64,000 nt of DNA from Gamarada debralockiae. Its lineage: Eukaryota; Ascomycota; Leotiomycetes; Helotiales; Hyphodiscaceae. Below are positions 33,795 through 45,854 of this stretch, one piece after another. Below the pieces are notes generated by a model. The model was not told the DNA's origin. It ran no database searches and saw only the letters and a program-made list of their open reading frames with translations. Every line of letters starts with the position of its first letter. Within the stretch, counting starts at the first letter, position 1. The position numbers and the translations under genes are program-made. The stretch covers positions 1 to 64,000 of the forward strand of contig NXFV01001169.1 of NCBI GenBank assembly GCA_002803225.1, given 5' to 3'.

Positions 33795-35204
33795 TTACCA
33801 GGCGGCATGTCCTGTGAAGGTACCAAAGTCAGCATTTGCTTCAAAGGGGAGAAAGAAGAGAGCCGAGCGGGTTCCGTGGCTTTCGAAATACATCTCCACA
33901 CCAAAGAAGAAATGGAGACACGCCTCGAACTCCAGATCTCCGGCTTCCTATCTCAAAGAACTCTGAGGAATACATACCACCATCAATCCTAAGGTCGCTT
34001 CCAGTCATAAAACTGCTAGCATCCGAAATCAAGAACGCCGCAGCGCCCCTATACTCCTCAGGCCTACTCAATCTGCCAAGCATATTCTGCTTAGGCCATT
34101 CTGTCCTCCGCTCAGGGAATTTCTCAAATAAGGCTTCGACCATGGCCGTCACGATGTAGCCAGGAGAAATGGTGTTGACGCGGATACCGTATTGGCCCCA
34201 TTCGGCAGCGAGGTTACGACCTAGTTGGATTACGGCTGCTTTGGAGGCGTTGTAAGCTGGGCAGATGAGCCCCTTTTGACTCGTCAGCTTGATTCCAAAT
34301 TTGGTCGGCGCTGGGATCTTGGATCTGGCGAGATAGGAGAAATAGAGAAAGAACGCACTCGATTGGCAATGGTCCCGCTCATAGACGCAATCATAACAAT
34401 ACTCCCTCCATTTCCAAACCTAACCATCTGCTTCGCCGCCGCCTGCGCAGTCATGAAGCATCCCGTCACATTCACGCTCATCATCCTATCAGCATCCTTC
34501 GCTGTATACTCCAACGCAGGTGTTTCTTGTTGGATGCCCGCAGCGGCGATGAGACCGTCAAGTCGACCGTGCGTATTGGCTATGTCTTCGATTATGGCGT
34601 TCATTTGCTCGACTTCCCGGACGTCGATATGACGGTAGGAGAGCGTTGTTCCGAGCTCCTCTTTCGCGCGTTTTTGGATCCGGGCAAAGTCAGGGGAGGG
34701 GGTTTCGAGTCGGTCGAGGGCGTAGACTTTCATAAACTCATCAGCTCAATTCCATTCATACATAAACACAGGCTTCTCTTTTCCAAAAGTCACTTGTAGA
34801 CAGTTCCTCTCCAAGCTTTTGGAGTATTGGCATTTTGGACTTTTCAGTGTATGGAAAGGAGGGAATTGAGACATACCAATAGCACCAGCCTCCAGCAACG
34901 CCTCCGCCTGCACCAATCCCAGTCCTCTCGCAGCACCGGATACCAAAACAACTTTATCTACCAAATTGAATTCCGGTAACCGCTTGGGCGTTCCTAGGTA
35001 TGTGGGTGCGGGACCGGCATCGCCTTTTGAGAGAGCTGCTGCTTCCGCATCTGGAGGTGGTGGAGGGGGTCTTATTGCCGAAGGGTCGCAGACACGGAGT
35101 GTGATTGAGAAGGGTCTAATTTGAGAAGTGGGTGGTTTGTTCGGGCGGATTTGGCGGAGATGGCGGGTTGCTATTTGGGGGAGGGAACGGAGCGTTGTAT
35201 TCAT
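33795..35204 (-). CDS. Short-chain dehydrogenase/reductase, mitochondrial type (arabinitol-dehydrogenase-like)
   Basis: Four exons, 35204-34877, 34726-34359, 34272-33978 and a 17-nt coding end at 33811-33795, give 335 residues. The first about 40 residues are Arg/Ser-rich without acids, as in mitochondrial presequences, then a Pro-rich linker. The SDR core has the cofactor motif SGAARGLG (about 92-99), AAAGIQ (the NNAG equivalent), the catalytic Ser in IASMSG and YNASK for Tyr/Lys, then SPGYI. The C-terminus RIDGGHAAW is the usual end of the D-arabinitol/xylulose reductase group and supports the last 166-nt intron (GTATGT...TTCACAG with a GCTGAC branch). The enzyme would oxidise a polyol or reduce a keto sugar with NAD(P)H; the substrate is inferred. 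Confidence 0.85.
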
Positions 35205-36566
35205 TTTGATGGTTAGAAGATGTGGTTTGTGAAGAGTAAGTGTAATGTGTTTGAAAGTGGGGGGTGGAGTATAATTGATATTGGAAGAAGGGAGGAGGTT
35301 TGTACGTAAAGTGAATCGGGGAGGGAGCAGGAATGAAGAAGAGGGTCAAGTCGAAGAAGGGAACCTTCAAATTTAAGGGACCAATTTAACAACGCAGATC
35401 ACGGACTCTTCCCTGAAGCTTCTTGTCAGTCGTATCTGACGTGACGAGATCTTGGAAAGTTCCTGCCCAAGCGCCTGCAAAAGTGGTGAAAGGATGTGGT
35501 GATCCGTGTTCGGCTTCCCCTTAGCAGCGGCGTAGAAAGGTCTGGACCTGAGCTTGAAGGTGCGAATAAGACACCTGGAAGTTTAAAAGTGAAGTCTTAA
35601 GTGGGGTGAATGTATTAATGGAGAGGCGGTCGAATGTCAAATGCTGTCAAAGTGGGAAAGATCTTTGGGTCGAAGAGTTTTCGGTCTTGTCGGGTCAAAG
35701 TTCGCGAGGTAGAACGCGGGGTAATTTTCGTGGCGATGAGCTCCAAGTTGTGAAACCGTCGACGGAAGTCAATTAATTCACTTCACTTCTTTTATCTTTC
35801 ACAAAATATCTCTTAATAATCATTACACCAACAATCATTACGCACCATCGTATTTTACGAGGCCTCAACAAGATTTTCTAAATGCCATAACGTCAACATG
35901 AGCTTTCAACAGCTCCCCACATTCCAAGCTTCTCCACACAACTCCTCCGGGTTTCCCAACTCGGTAAGCCGCCGGGCACCATCCCCAAAGCGATCTCCCG
36001 GTCCAGAACTGCACGTGCCTCTGGATCGTCCCTGAGTATCGCTTCCCTGATTGAGGACCTTGAGAATGGAAATCCGAGCCAAGTTCACAGGTTCAACTTG
36101 AAACGGAATGTGAAACAGGGTTGGATGGCGCAGATACAAACACGTGGCGTCACAGGAGTAAAACCACGTAATAGTGGGAATGGGTGACCTGCTTTATGTA
36201 TTCCTCTCGGCGAGTGGCTGGTGTCGCGCTGCACGCTACGGATTGAAATATTGCATTTTACGGAGCTGAGAATGCCATTCCGCGTTTGATGAGTGTATGT
36301 TTCATCTCATCTGTTGGTCAAGTTGAGCGCTGATCAGTATGAGCATTTCGAAAAGATACCGCGCCCAGAGGAGGTCCATCGGAGCTATTAGGAGGGCATG
36401 CCGGCGGAGTTCTCCTGACTCATTAAGTTGGCACCTTGCAACAGACTCGCCCTGGCCATATCATTCTACAATGACTGAGCATCACCTATACGTCACGGTA
36501 ATTCATCATGGAGAAGCACATCTAGAAGTCCTCGGTAGGCGGGGTGTATATAGGAAAGTCGAATAG
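35205..36566. other. Intergenic DNA
   Basis: About 1.36 kb without a supported gene. The part next to 35204 is the SDR 5' region. Minus and plus frames of 75-84 codons have no motif. Confidence 0.5.
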
Positions 36567-39500
36567 TTAACCCAATACATTTACCACTTCGCCGTCATTC
36601 GCCGTCTCCAACGTATGAGAATCATCGAGGCAATAAGCTCCAATCTCAAAACACTCTAAACAAATATCAAAATCCCCACTGTAACAAACTCCGCAGTTAT
36701 AATAGACATCTCCTTTTAGAATGCTTAATGAACAGACATCGCACCACCTGAACAGCTTTTCGTAAGGCCTCGAACATCTCTCTTCAGGCAAGTCGTTCTC
36801 GGAAATAACAATTCCTTTCTTTTGAGCATTCTCAACAAGGAGCTTCTCAATATAAGAATGCCCATTCCTTCTGGACCACCACATTGGAGTCCGACCAAAA
36901 TTGTCCTTAGCGTCCAAGACTATACATTTAGTGGCAAGGAGGAGCTTCACTGTCTCTTCATGTCCAATTCTTACTGCTATTGATAGCGGTGTCGAATTGT
37001 AACGATCGTTACAGTCAGGATTGATTCTATTATCAGCAAGGAGTAAATCTAACAGCCTCGCATGTCCGTTCCTAGCCGCATAGAATATCGGCGTCCATCC
37101 CTTTGCGTCTGCCACTGTCACGTCGGCTCCCTTCTCGAGCAACAGCTTGACCACTTCGACGTGTCCGTTGGCTAAAGCCAAGTTCAATGGCGTCCATCCG
37201 TTTGCAGCTGCCACTGTCATATCAGCTCCCTTCTCGAGCAACAGCTTGACTACTTCAACATGTCCGTTAGCTGACGCCGAGCTCAATGGCGTCCATCCGT
37301 TAGTGTTTGCAACTGTTACATCAGCCCCGTTCTCGAGAAGTAGCTCAGCCACTTCGACCAGTCCGTTAGCTGACGCCGAGTTCAATGGCGTCCATCCGCT
37401 AGTGTTTGCAACTGTCACGTCGGCTCCCTTCTCGAGCAGCAGCTGGACGATGGCCTCGTATCCGTTCTCGGCTGCGAACGATAATGGCGTCCGACCTGTA
37501 TTATATTCTCCGGTAGCCTTCAAGTCGACATCGACTTTGCCAGTGTCGAGCAGTATCTGAACAACGGCCTCGTGCCCATTCTCGGCTGCGAACGACAATG
37601 GCGTCCGACCTGTATTATATTCTCCAGTAGCCTTCAAGTCGACATCGACTTTGCCAGTGTCGAGCAGTATCTGAACAACGGCCTCATGCCCATTCTCGGC
37701 TGCGAACGACAATGGCGTCCGAGCTGTATTATATTCTCCAGTAGCCTTCGAGTCGACATCGACTTTGTCAGTGTCGAGCAGTATCTGAACAACGGCCTCG
37801 TGCCCATTCCCAGCTGCGAACGACAATGGCGTCCGACCTGTATCATATTCTTCAGTAGACTTCGAGTCGACATCGACTTTACCTGTGTTGAGCAGCAGCT
37901 GGACGATGGCCTCGTGCCCATTCTCGGCCGCGAACGACAGCGGCGTCTGACCCCACTTAGTCTTTGAGTCGACATCGGCTTTGCCGGTGTCGAGCAGCAG
38001 CTGGACAACGGCCTCGTGCCCATTCTTGGCCGCCAACGACAGCGGCGTCCGACCAAACTTAGTCTTCGAGTCAGCATCGGCTTTACCGGTGTCGAGCAGC
38101 AGCTGGACGATGGCGTCATACCCATGCTCGGCGGCTAACGACAACGGCGTCTGACCCCACTTAGTCTTTGAGTCGGCATCGGCTTTACCGGTGTTGAGCA
38201 GCAGCTGGACGATGGCCTCGTACCCATTCTCGGCCGCGAACGACAATGGTGTCCGACCTGTATTATACTCTGCAGTAGACTTCGAGTCGACATCGACTTT
38301 GCCGGTGTCGAGCAGCAGCTGGACAACGGCCTCGTGCCCATTCCTGGCCGCCAACGACAGCGGCGTCCGACCCGACTTAGTCTTTGAGTCGACATCGGCT
38401 TTACCGGTGTTGAGCAGCAGCTGGACGATGGCCTCGTACCCATTCTCGGCCGCGAACGACAATGGCGTCCGGCCTGTATTATACTCTCCAGCAGCCTTCG
38501 ACTCGATATCGACTTTGGTAGTATCGAGCAACAGCTGGACGACGGCCTCGTGCCCTCTCCGTGCAGCCCACGACAGCGGCGTCTGACTGTAGCTGTCTTT
38601 GGCGTCCAGATTATGTCCTTTTTGTAGTAGGGCTATCATAACTTCCCTTAGTCCAAAGTATGCTGTGACGTGCACTCCTATCATATGCCGTGGAACTCTT
38701 TGACTATAATTTGAGTCTGATGAGAACTGTTTTGAAGCAATCATTGCTTGAGTGCAGGCAGACAGCTTAGTATTGCTCTCAAAGAGGCTTTGGATCAAGG
38801 GGACCGACGCTATCGAAGCCTCCAGAGCATGATGACCCCAATTTCGCGCCGCATAATTATAAAGTGCATTCTCCCATAGCCGTCTTTCAAAGTCGTTATC
38901 TGTTGCACAGTATCCCGTGTTAAAAGCATCAAATGAGAGGTAAGTAACACAAGTCTTCGCAATATCTGTCTCTGCGTCTCGGAACCAACGTTTCTGCGTT
39001 CGCTGGAAGTATTCCTGCGTCGTGTAGTGGACTAGGCGGATGGTATTGCTTTCTTTATCGATTGTAACTAATCCAGCACAGACAGAGACTATGTCTGCAA
39101 TCTGTGAGATGTTTTCTTCGTCAAATTTAGGCTCGCCAATTTCTACCGCAAGAGCATGCTGAAGTTCTATCGTGGTTAAGGGTCTTTTTGCGCAAGTGAT
39201 CCAAGACAGAGCTTGTTTTGCAAGCTCTTCCTGGTCAGAAACCTGTCCTTCAATTCGCTCCATGGCTTGGTCGTAAGCTTGAGATAATACTTCAAGCTTT
39301 TTATCTTCGCTTGATCCCGGACTTTGCTTCTGGAACTGCTCTAATGTGCTTCTAATCGCCTTTGGTGATCTCTTCCCGATCAAGGAATCAAGATGAAGCT
39401 GCGCGAGTAAAAACCTAGCAATGTCAGTACATATGTTATAGATGAGTATATAAGGAGCCATATACATTCCGTCGACGGCTTTGACGATCTCTATCTTGAT

Positions 39501-40798
39501 TTTCTCTTGTAAGTCTGGATTGCGTCCGACAAAGGACGGCAAATGCGATATATAACCGTCCACATATCTCCGCACGTCTTGTTCACTAGCACGTATCTCT
39601 AATGATATGCCCCCTTCAAATTTCTCGGTGATCCCCGGGATAAATCTCGAAGTTGCAAAAAGGCTTGCTCTACATTTAGCCCGGAGGTTGAAGATCTCTA
39701 ATAGAAATCTCTCTCGACAGCCACCGGATACTTGGCATTCATCAAGTGCGTCAATAATAATAAAGACTCTCGAATACATAGTAGCCACTGACTGGAGAGA
39801 TCTGGATATTTCGTCGAGTGATGGTCGTGTCCGTTTAGCCTTGTGTCGATCATAAAGATCTTTCACGCTGCTTGGCAGAAAAGATAGACCCTCAACTAGT
39901 TGTCTGAGCAGACTCGCGAGCAAACTGTCGGGCTTCTGTTCGTCTTGCCGCCGGAAGTTGCAGTAGATGTATGCAATGCCAATCGTTGGGTCGTTTGAAA
40001 ACTGTCTTGTAAGATCATCTATAATAACTGCGGTGAGGATTGTCTTTCCCGCTCCGGGGATCCCTGGGCAGAACAATGTCTTATTGGTCTCTAGCCACTC
40101 CTGGAACTCCGCCGAGTCTAGGAGCCATTGGCCAGTTCCTTCTTGTCGCCGAGTTATGAAATCACTCTGATGAGAGGCATAGTCGATGGGGGTGAGCCAG
40201 CTGAGAATGGTCCCACACTCTTCACGACGCTCTTGTTTTTCTTGGTGCTTCTCTAACCGATCTACACCAGCCTTTGTTTCAAAGGACACATTACTATTTT
40301 CGGTTAGCCCTATATTGTATTATACAGTAAGAGAAGAGAATATTTACCTGGTAATTCTTCCGAGAAATGTGCTAAAGGCAGTGATATTCAAGGTAATCCG
40401 ACTTCTATACTGATCAATTTCCTTCTGGTCCCACTTAAGTCTTTTCCACACTCTTTGTGACATCCCTCCAAAGCTCTTCCCACTGCTATTTAATTCCTGA
40501 TATCTGTCCAGTGTCTTCTCTATCTCCTTAAGAGCACTGCGACATCCTTGCACTAACCCCGCCAATTCTATCTTCTGCTCCTCTCGTTGGGGTACGACGA
40601 CTTCGACATCCTGGAGGACGATAGCAAGATTTCGAACACTATTAAACCGAGCAATCAATATTTGCTACAGCTTGCTAGAGTAACTCACTCATCAGATATT
40701 GCCTTGAATTGATTTGGGGCATCTATAAATCGTTGGCGGATCTGGTTTGCGAGTTGAATCACAGCGATGAAGTCGCCAACACTATAGCCAAGGCTCAT
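36567..40798 (-). CDS. NLR-like STAND protein: N-terminal helical domain, NACHT, ankyrin repeats, ZZ finger
   Basis: Exons 40798-40689, 40638-40348, 40293-39466 and 39414-36567 give 1358 residues; all junctions keep frame. An N-terminal helical domain (about 1-130, starting MSLGYSVGDFIAVIQLANQ) is of the kind found on fungal STAND proteins. A linker ends LSWLTPIDYASHQSDF. The NACHT NTPase follows, with Walker A PGIPGAGKT (about 210-218) and Walker B VFIIIDALDEC (about 310), then a winged-helix-like part. Next are 17-18 ankyrin repeats (about 670-1240) and a C-terminal ZZ-type zinc finger (CDVC, CGVC, CLEC pairs, about 1290-1345). Fungal NLRs sense non-self and trigger incompatibility or defence death. 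The repeat part would be the sensor; the N-terminal domain would signal. All key NTPase residues are present, so it looks functional. It faces a HET-domain gene 725 bases away. Confidence 0.92.
36850..38690 (-). repeat. Ankyrin-repeat coding array with near-identical 114-base units
   Basis: Within the NLR-like gene, the ankyrin units follow each other in two sizes: 34 codons (GQTPLSLAAEHGYDAIVQLL type) and 38 codons with a GEYNT-type insert (114 bases). Units starting at about 37497, 37611 and 37725 are almost identical at the DNA level, including third codon positions, with only a few substitutions per unit. Outer repeats (GWTPLNSASANG and the last two) are clearly older. This is the high-internal-conservation pattern known from fungal NLR repeat domains, and implies recent duplication or gene conversion. 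Confidence 0.9.
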
Positions 40799-41523
40799 CG
40801 CGAATGTAGACGTGATAAATGTCGGCGTGGTGGATGTGAACAGCTTGAACGATAACGTAATGCTGTAATTATTGCATAGAAAGGAAGATCGAAGGGTAGA
40901 AAGACGTGCGCGAATTCATAAACAGCGTCCCAGCCTTGCGAGACTCTTTGAAGTCGTCCAAACAGAGCACAGCCACCGCAACACATCAAGACTCGCATTC
41001 AAAGATTCCTAACTTGATCAGCCACACCACGTCGAACTTCACATGTAAGGCTTTTAGTTAAGACACTTAGATGTTAGACGAAGAGTCTCAAACAATGCGA
41101 TATTGAGCTCGGAAAACAGAATCTAGCACAATTAGCATGCCCTGAAATATGGTCGTTCTCGTCACAGTAAGGTTTAAATAAAGGTTTTGTGGGTAGGGCG
41201 CAATGGAAAATTTGTGGGGCTGGGCAGTGACATGCATGCATCGTGGCGTTAAGTCATCTTGTTGATGTAACCAACTATTCGGCATCAGAGGGAATATCTC
41301 GCGGCATTTGGGCGCTCTATCTTGAAATATTCTAATTCTTCATGTATAGGAACAATATTGATCGAAGCTAAGCAGGATCGAACGTGTTGATGGGGTAGCA
41401 CGTTGGTCGAATATATAATACTATTTGGTCCAAAGAACCTATCGCTTGGCTGACCCATGTCGCACCTCGACTTTCGGCGGCCTTGATCATCTGCATTTAT
41501 TGTCATGAACAATTGCTCGAAAG
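40799..41523. promoter_or_regulatory. Shared upstream region of NLR-like and HET genes
   Basis: The two genes are head to head with 725 bases between their start codons. No other gene lies here; short frames (65-75 codons) on the minus strand have no motif. The region must contain both promoters and could couple their expression. Confidence 0.55.
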
Positions 41524-43437
41524 ATGGAACACTTCAAAATGTCGCAACATTATATACACACCCCTCTCAAAAGCTCCTACTCGATCCGCATGCTTTCCTT
41601 GCTCCCAGCGTCGTGCTATGCTGCTGATCTCTGTTGCAGCCTCGGGGAGGTGCGGCTCGAGCCAACTCCCAGGTACGCGGCGCTTTCATACTCATGGGAC
41701 GCTCAAACACCATCTTGCCTGATTGATTGTGGTAGCGGCATGCTAGCAGTTACGCTGAATTGCGAGTCCGCGCTTCGCAGGCTTCGACTCGATGCAGAAG
41801 TGCGCAACTTATGGGTCGATAGCATATGCATCGACCAGAATTCTCTTGACGAGCGCAACCAGCAGGTTGCACTGATGGGCGATATCTACAAGCGAGCTGA
41901 GCAAGTCATCGTTTGGCTCGGAGAAGGCGATGCCAAAACGGCGCAATCATTCCACCAGCTCTCGGAGATCGGACAAGCCTCAATGGACTGGGCGAACAAG
42001 GACCGTCTGCGTGAGAGTTTTGGCGCAGTATTCGGTTTGGGAGTGCGAATCCCGTCAGAGGATCCAATTGGGCCGGTCTTCGAGCTGTCTTGGTTCTATC
42101 GCATGTGGACAATGCAGGAAGTGACCTTGCCACTTCTCGAAAATGTCGTCATCCATTATGGCTGCGACTCACTCCCATGGATATTTCTGCTCATTGCGAT
42201 AAGTTATCTGGAGATCTCGAAATACAAATGGGGAAAGTGGGACGAGGCCACGTCCTTACAGAGGAGTATTAGCGGCATGTTCAGGACCCGGAGACAACCT
42301 GATTGGCCTAGTTCAATATTCGGTAACAAGCCAAACAATTTCAATCCTTACAAAGGTTTTCTTCGGATTTTAGCACCTATGAGGGAGAAGAAGGCCACAG
42401 ATCCGAAAGACAAAATCTTTGCTCTCTTTGGAATTACGAAAGAGCTAGGCTTTGATTTGCCATTGCCACGCTATCAAAAGTCTTTGGAGGAAGTTTATAT
42501 CGAGGCCACCGTTGCCAGTATAGTCCAAGATAAATGCCTCGATGTCTTATTGGAAGTGCCTTCAGATAACCGGTCTTCGAAACTGCCTTCTTGGGTTCCT
42601 GACTGGAGTGACGAGGGCTGGAAATTCTCGGATCCTAGAAAGGCGGTGCTCAACGGTAGTTTCCACGCTACAAGAAACTCAACTTCACTATGGAATTTTT
42701 CATTGGATCAAAAGCAGTTGTTGGTTTCTGGGAGAATATTTGACTCTGTGCACTGTCGTGGCGCTCCCCTCGAGCTGAGTGAACTAGGATTAGACTTCCT
42801 GCGTCTTGGATATAGCGGGGTAACGTTTCCTGACATTCTCCGCAAAATGCAGCCCGCATTTGAGGTATTAAGGAGCTGGGTTGCCATCAGCACCAGCTAT
42901 AAGCAATATCCTACAACGGAGACGGTGGAGACTGTGCTAAGGCTGACTCTATTTGGTGGCGAGTCGGGAGTGAGTGAGAGCGATTTTAAAGCGTGGTACG
43001 ACATTATGAAGCTTAATGATACCGATACCTTAGCTGGACTAGCAGCAGAGATGTGGGCTGCTCGTTCGAGCCAGTCTGAAATAGAGTCTACAGTTAGCGA
43101 AGCGGATACCAAAGCGAAGTTGGAGCTGCTTCCAGCAGAGTGGCGTTCCTTCCTTCCTGTTATCACTACTGACGCAGCGTCTTCGAGCTATTTTGGCATT
43201 TTACAATATGCTCGTATGAAATGCTTCTTCACTACAGCGGATGGATACTTTGGACTAGCTCCGACCTTTATCCAGGAAGGGGATCTAGTGTCAGTAATTG
43301 CTGGTCTCAATATCCCTGTGATCTTGCGTAAGACTGGCCAGGGATACTTGTTTGTTACGTATGCTTATGTTCATGGTGTGATGTATGGAGAAGCCTGGCC
43401 AACAGATAGTGGGGCTGATGAGATTACTCTTGTTTAA
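41524..43437 (+). CDS. HET-domain protein (heterokaryon incompatibility)
   Basis: A single exon of 637 residues; a second ATG at 41539 is an alternative start. The HET domain (PF06985) spans about residues 45-195. Its three hallmark blocks are YAALSYSWDA, LWVDSICIDQNSLDERNQQV and IYKRAEQVIVWLGEG, and an IWTMQE-like block (FYRMWTMQEVTLP) follows. The long C-terminal region (about 250-637) has the loosely conserved form of large single-exon HET proteins; it has no clear repeats. HET domains are TIR-like and cause cell death when incompatible fungal cells fuse. The neighbouring divergent NLR-like gene fits a two-gene recognition module. Domain identity is certain; the biological role is inferred. 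Confidence 0.92.
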   Translation: MEHFKMSQHYIHTPLKSSYSIRMLSLLPASCYAADLCCSLGEVRLEPTPRYAALSYSWDAQTPSCLIDCGSGMLAVTLNCESALRRLRLDAEVRNLWVDSICIDQNSLDERNQQVALMGDIYKRAEQVIVWLGEGDAKTAQSFHQLSEIGQASMDWANKDRLRESFGAVFGLGVRIPSEDPIGPVFELSWFYRMWTMQEVTLPLLENVVIHYGCDSLPWIFLLIAISYLEISKYKWGKWDEATSLQRSISGMFRTRRQPDWPSSIFGNKPNNFNPYKGFLRILAPMREKKATDPKDKIFALFGITKELGFDLPLPRYQKSLEEVYIEATVASIVQDKCLDVLLEVPSDNRSSKLPSWVPDWSDEGWKFSDPRKAVLNGSFHATRNSTSLWNFSLDQKQLLVSGRIFDSVHCRGAPLELSELGLDFLRLGYSGVTFPDILRKMQPAFEVLRSWVAISTSYKQYPTTETVETVLRLTLFGGESGVSESDFKAWYDIMKLNDTDTLAGLAAEMWAARSSQSEIESTVSEADTKAKLELLPAEWRSFLPVITTDAASSSYFGILQYARMKCFFTTADGYFGLAPTFIQEGDLVSVIAGLNIPVILRKTGQGYLFVTYAYVHGVMYGEAWPTDSGADEITLV

Positions 43438-44769
43438 TATGAGGTAGTCACTAGCAGGGGGACCTCGTTTCCTTCTGAACTGAAGTGAGCCATCTGAACT
43501 AATAATTCGATTACGCACTCGAGCTCAGTGTATAAAACCATTTATAGAGCGAAATTTATCTCTCTTCGCAAGGCTTTTCTACGTGAATTACGCAAGATAT
43601 CATCCGAAAGTACTTCGCGAACAATATCCAGGTCTCTCAACGCCAGAGACTATTATAATAGGAAACCAGAAGCAGGAAACAAGGCAGCAGATTTCTTTAA
43701 CAGTCCTTAACGAATCCCATGCTGTCGAATATTGCCGTCGTACGAAAAATATGTATGCAAACATATCTCGAAGACAATCCAATGGAAGGTCCTCCAATGA
43801 AGACATTCAATTGGAAGATGCAGCTAACGAGTCGTCACCTTCGTCGTCCTCGTATTTCTCATAGCTGGGTAGGTGATTTTCAGTGACATCTTTTAAAACT
43901 ATTAGTACGCTGTCCGTATAGGAGACATAGAAGGCATATATTGAGAAGAGAGGCGATCAGTAGATCAGTATTCCAGTTGATATTTATATTTCACAGACAT
44001 AAATCTTTGGCGGTTTCAACTTGACTAACTTGTGTACAATAACTTGTGTACAATCCATTTTCGTGCATAAGGCCTTTTCCTGATTAATAATTTAAGCCGG
44101 AGGTCTTAAAAAGAGTGGCTTAGCTCCCGACTATTAAATTCTAGAAGTAAAAAGAGAGGTCAATTTCGCTAACGATTGTAATGGCTTTCTGATTCATTCA
44201 AGCTGTAAGTACAATTCTACCCCTACAGCAAGGTTTCTCGTCAAAGCGAATAGAGTAAATGGCCCTGGAATCTGCCTTGTGGTTCCCACCGCCTTTCCTC
44301 TTGTTCTTTTGTTCACCTAATGAGAGAATCACCAGGTGCATCAATGTTTTGTAAGGAGCTCGCGAGCTCTACTAACTTCTCTTTCGAACCGCTCGATGTC
44401 TAAACTTCGAAATGCAAGTCCGGCACATAGACTGGAATGCGAGGCCGAGTTATGAGAATTGGGAAATTTGCCCAACACTATATAGGAGTGTGCACTGCTG
44501 AAATGGAATCCATAAACCTTGGTTCAGGACTAAAAGGGGACTCGCTTTGCATAGAAGGCTGGTGGCCTAACCTTGTCAGGAAATTCTAACGAAGCGAGCG
44601 AGGCTATGGGCTTACATAATACTCATTCAATGAACATTGAAGTTAATAGCAAGTAGGAGCCAAGACATACAATATACATTGCTCACTGGAGCATCTTCCA
44701 GCTATACAAGCTTTTAAGAATATCCTCTATCGTTCGCAGCTGCCCAGAAGAGATGCGTAAATGCCGGTG
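43438..44769. other. Intergenic DNA with an HMG-like relic
   Basis: About 1.3 kb. Apart from the HMG-box-like relic (separate entry) nothing coding is recognised. AACTTGTGTACAAT is duplicated in tandem near 44028-44055. Confidence 0.5.
43560..43800 (+). pseudogene. HMG-box-like relic
   Basis: In two overlapping frames one can read YHPKVLREQYPGLSTPE, GNQKQET, KAADFFNS and ESHAVEY in the order expected for a fungal MAT-type HMG box (a helix with QYPGLS, then IGxxW, then a Glu/His-rich third helix). The frame changes between pieces and the conserved Trp of GxxW is lost. No intact start is seen. This is a weak but ordered resemblance, so it is given as a probable decayed HMG-domain gene. Confidence 0.35.
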
Positions 44770-45854
44770 CTACACACTCTCAGATTGTGCCGTGCCTTGT
44801 GAATATGTGGCACTTTTCCACGTCCTTCTCTCTTCCTCCAAACTCCTCTTCACAAAACGCACCGTCCAGAGGCCAAACATGGCACCCCATGCATATGGCA
44901 ATCCCCAGCCCACTCCGAAAGCAGTATTTTCATCCAACACCATGATCAAAATTGTCGTCACTATCGCGATTATGATAAGCCCAATTCCCCAAAGCCATGT
45001 AAGTCTCAACAACATGCTTCTGAACAAGGGACTGGCTTCATATCGCTTTATCACAGCTTCTCGATGTGCCACTTCCCCTCGAGCTTCAATCGCCCCGGTG
45101 TCCTCAAGAATAGCTAGCAAGGCTGGCCGCCACAATGCTCCTTTCGGTGTAGAAGACATGTTGAATGGGAGACGATAATTCTTTTGAGTCAAGAATGCTG
45201 TGACCAGGAACAGGGTTCCCGTATAGTAGCATATGGTGGCGCTCACCATGGCACAGAGACGAATGATTGGATTTGTGGGTGCGGTGCCAATGACCAGTAT
45301 AATCTCGAAGATGGATGCGCAGATGGCGAAGTTCACGTTTGTGAATTCCAGCTAGGGCTTATTAGATATCCAAAGAGACATTGGCTTGATCTCATACTTA
45401 CCAAACGCCATTTTCTTTTCCATCCAATGGGTCCATATTTACTCGAGCAATTCAACAGGAGTCTGAGACATCTATGTGTGTAATGTGCAAATGTCATCAT
45501 GCAAAAGAGACATGCAATGACTATGAATACTGCGAGCAGATCAGTCAGCTTCTTGAGCCAGCATCTGCAACTTGAATAAATTGTCTACCTACCATATTGT
45601 TTTGTCAAGCGGGTAGTGTATGATAGAGAATAGAAGAATGTAATTGGTAAAATGCATAGATCGAAAGTTGCCAAGGTAAGGCCTATGCCCAAAATTATCT
45701 TCCGATTCCTGGTTGGTGTTGGCAAAACCGGGAGGTCTATGATCGCCGCTGGCCCCCCTGACTGTTGTGCGAATTCCACTGTGTTTCGTAGTTCATAATC
45801 GTCTTGAAGCTTGGCCCATGAGGACCGATCTGAATTGGTGGCCTGCGACATCAT
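44770..45854 (-). CDS. Fungal multi-pass membrane protein of unknown function
   Basis: Exons 45854-45593, 45529-45402 and 45351-44770 give 323 residues. Introns GTAGGT...CGCAG (63 nt) and GTAAGT...CCTAG (50 nt) keep frame. The first 50 residues are hydrophilic. About seven hydrophobic helices follow, including LGIGLTLATFDLCILPITFF (TM1), VFIVIACLFCMMTFAHYTHR (TM2) and a last pair near the C-terminus (WLWGIGLIIIAIVTTIL and GLPYAWGAMFGLW). The charged loop WKRKWR after TM2/3 and the layout match a common uncharacterised Pezizomycotina family. No transport or enzyme motif was recognised. Confidence 0.8.

Noticed and set aside
37147..38586. Long plus-strand frames across the ankyrin array
   Set aside because: They are antisense shadows of the repeat-coding sequence; their apparent repeats mirror the ankyrin units.
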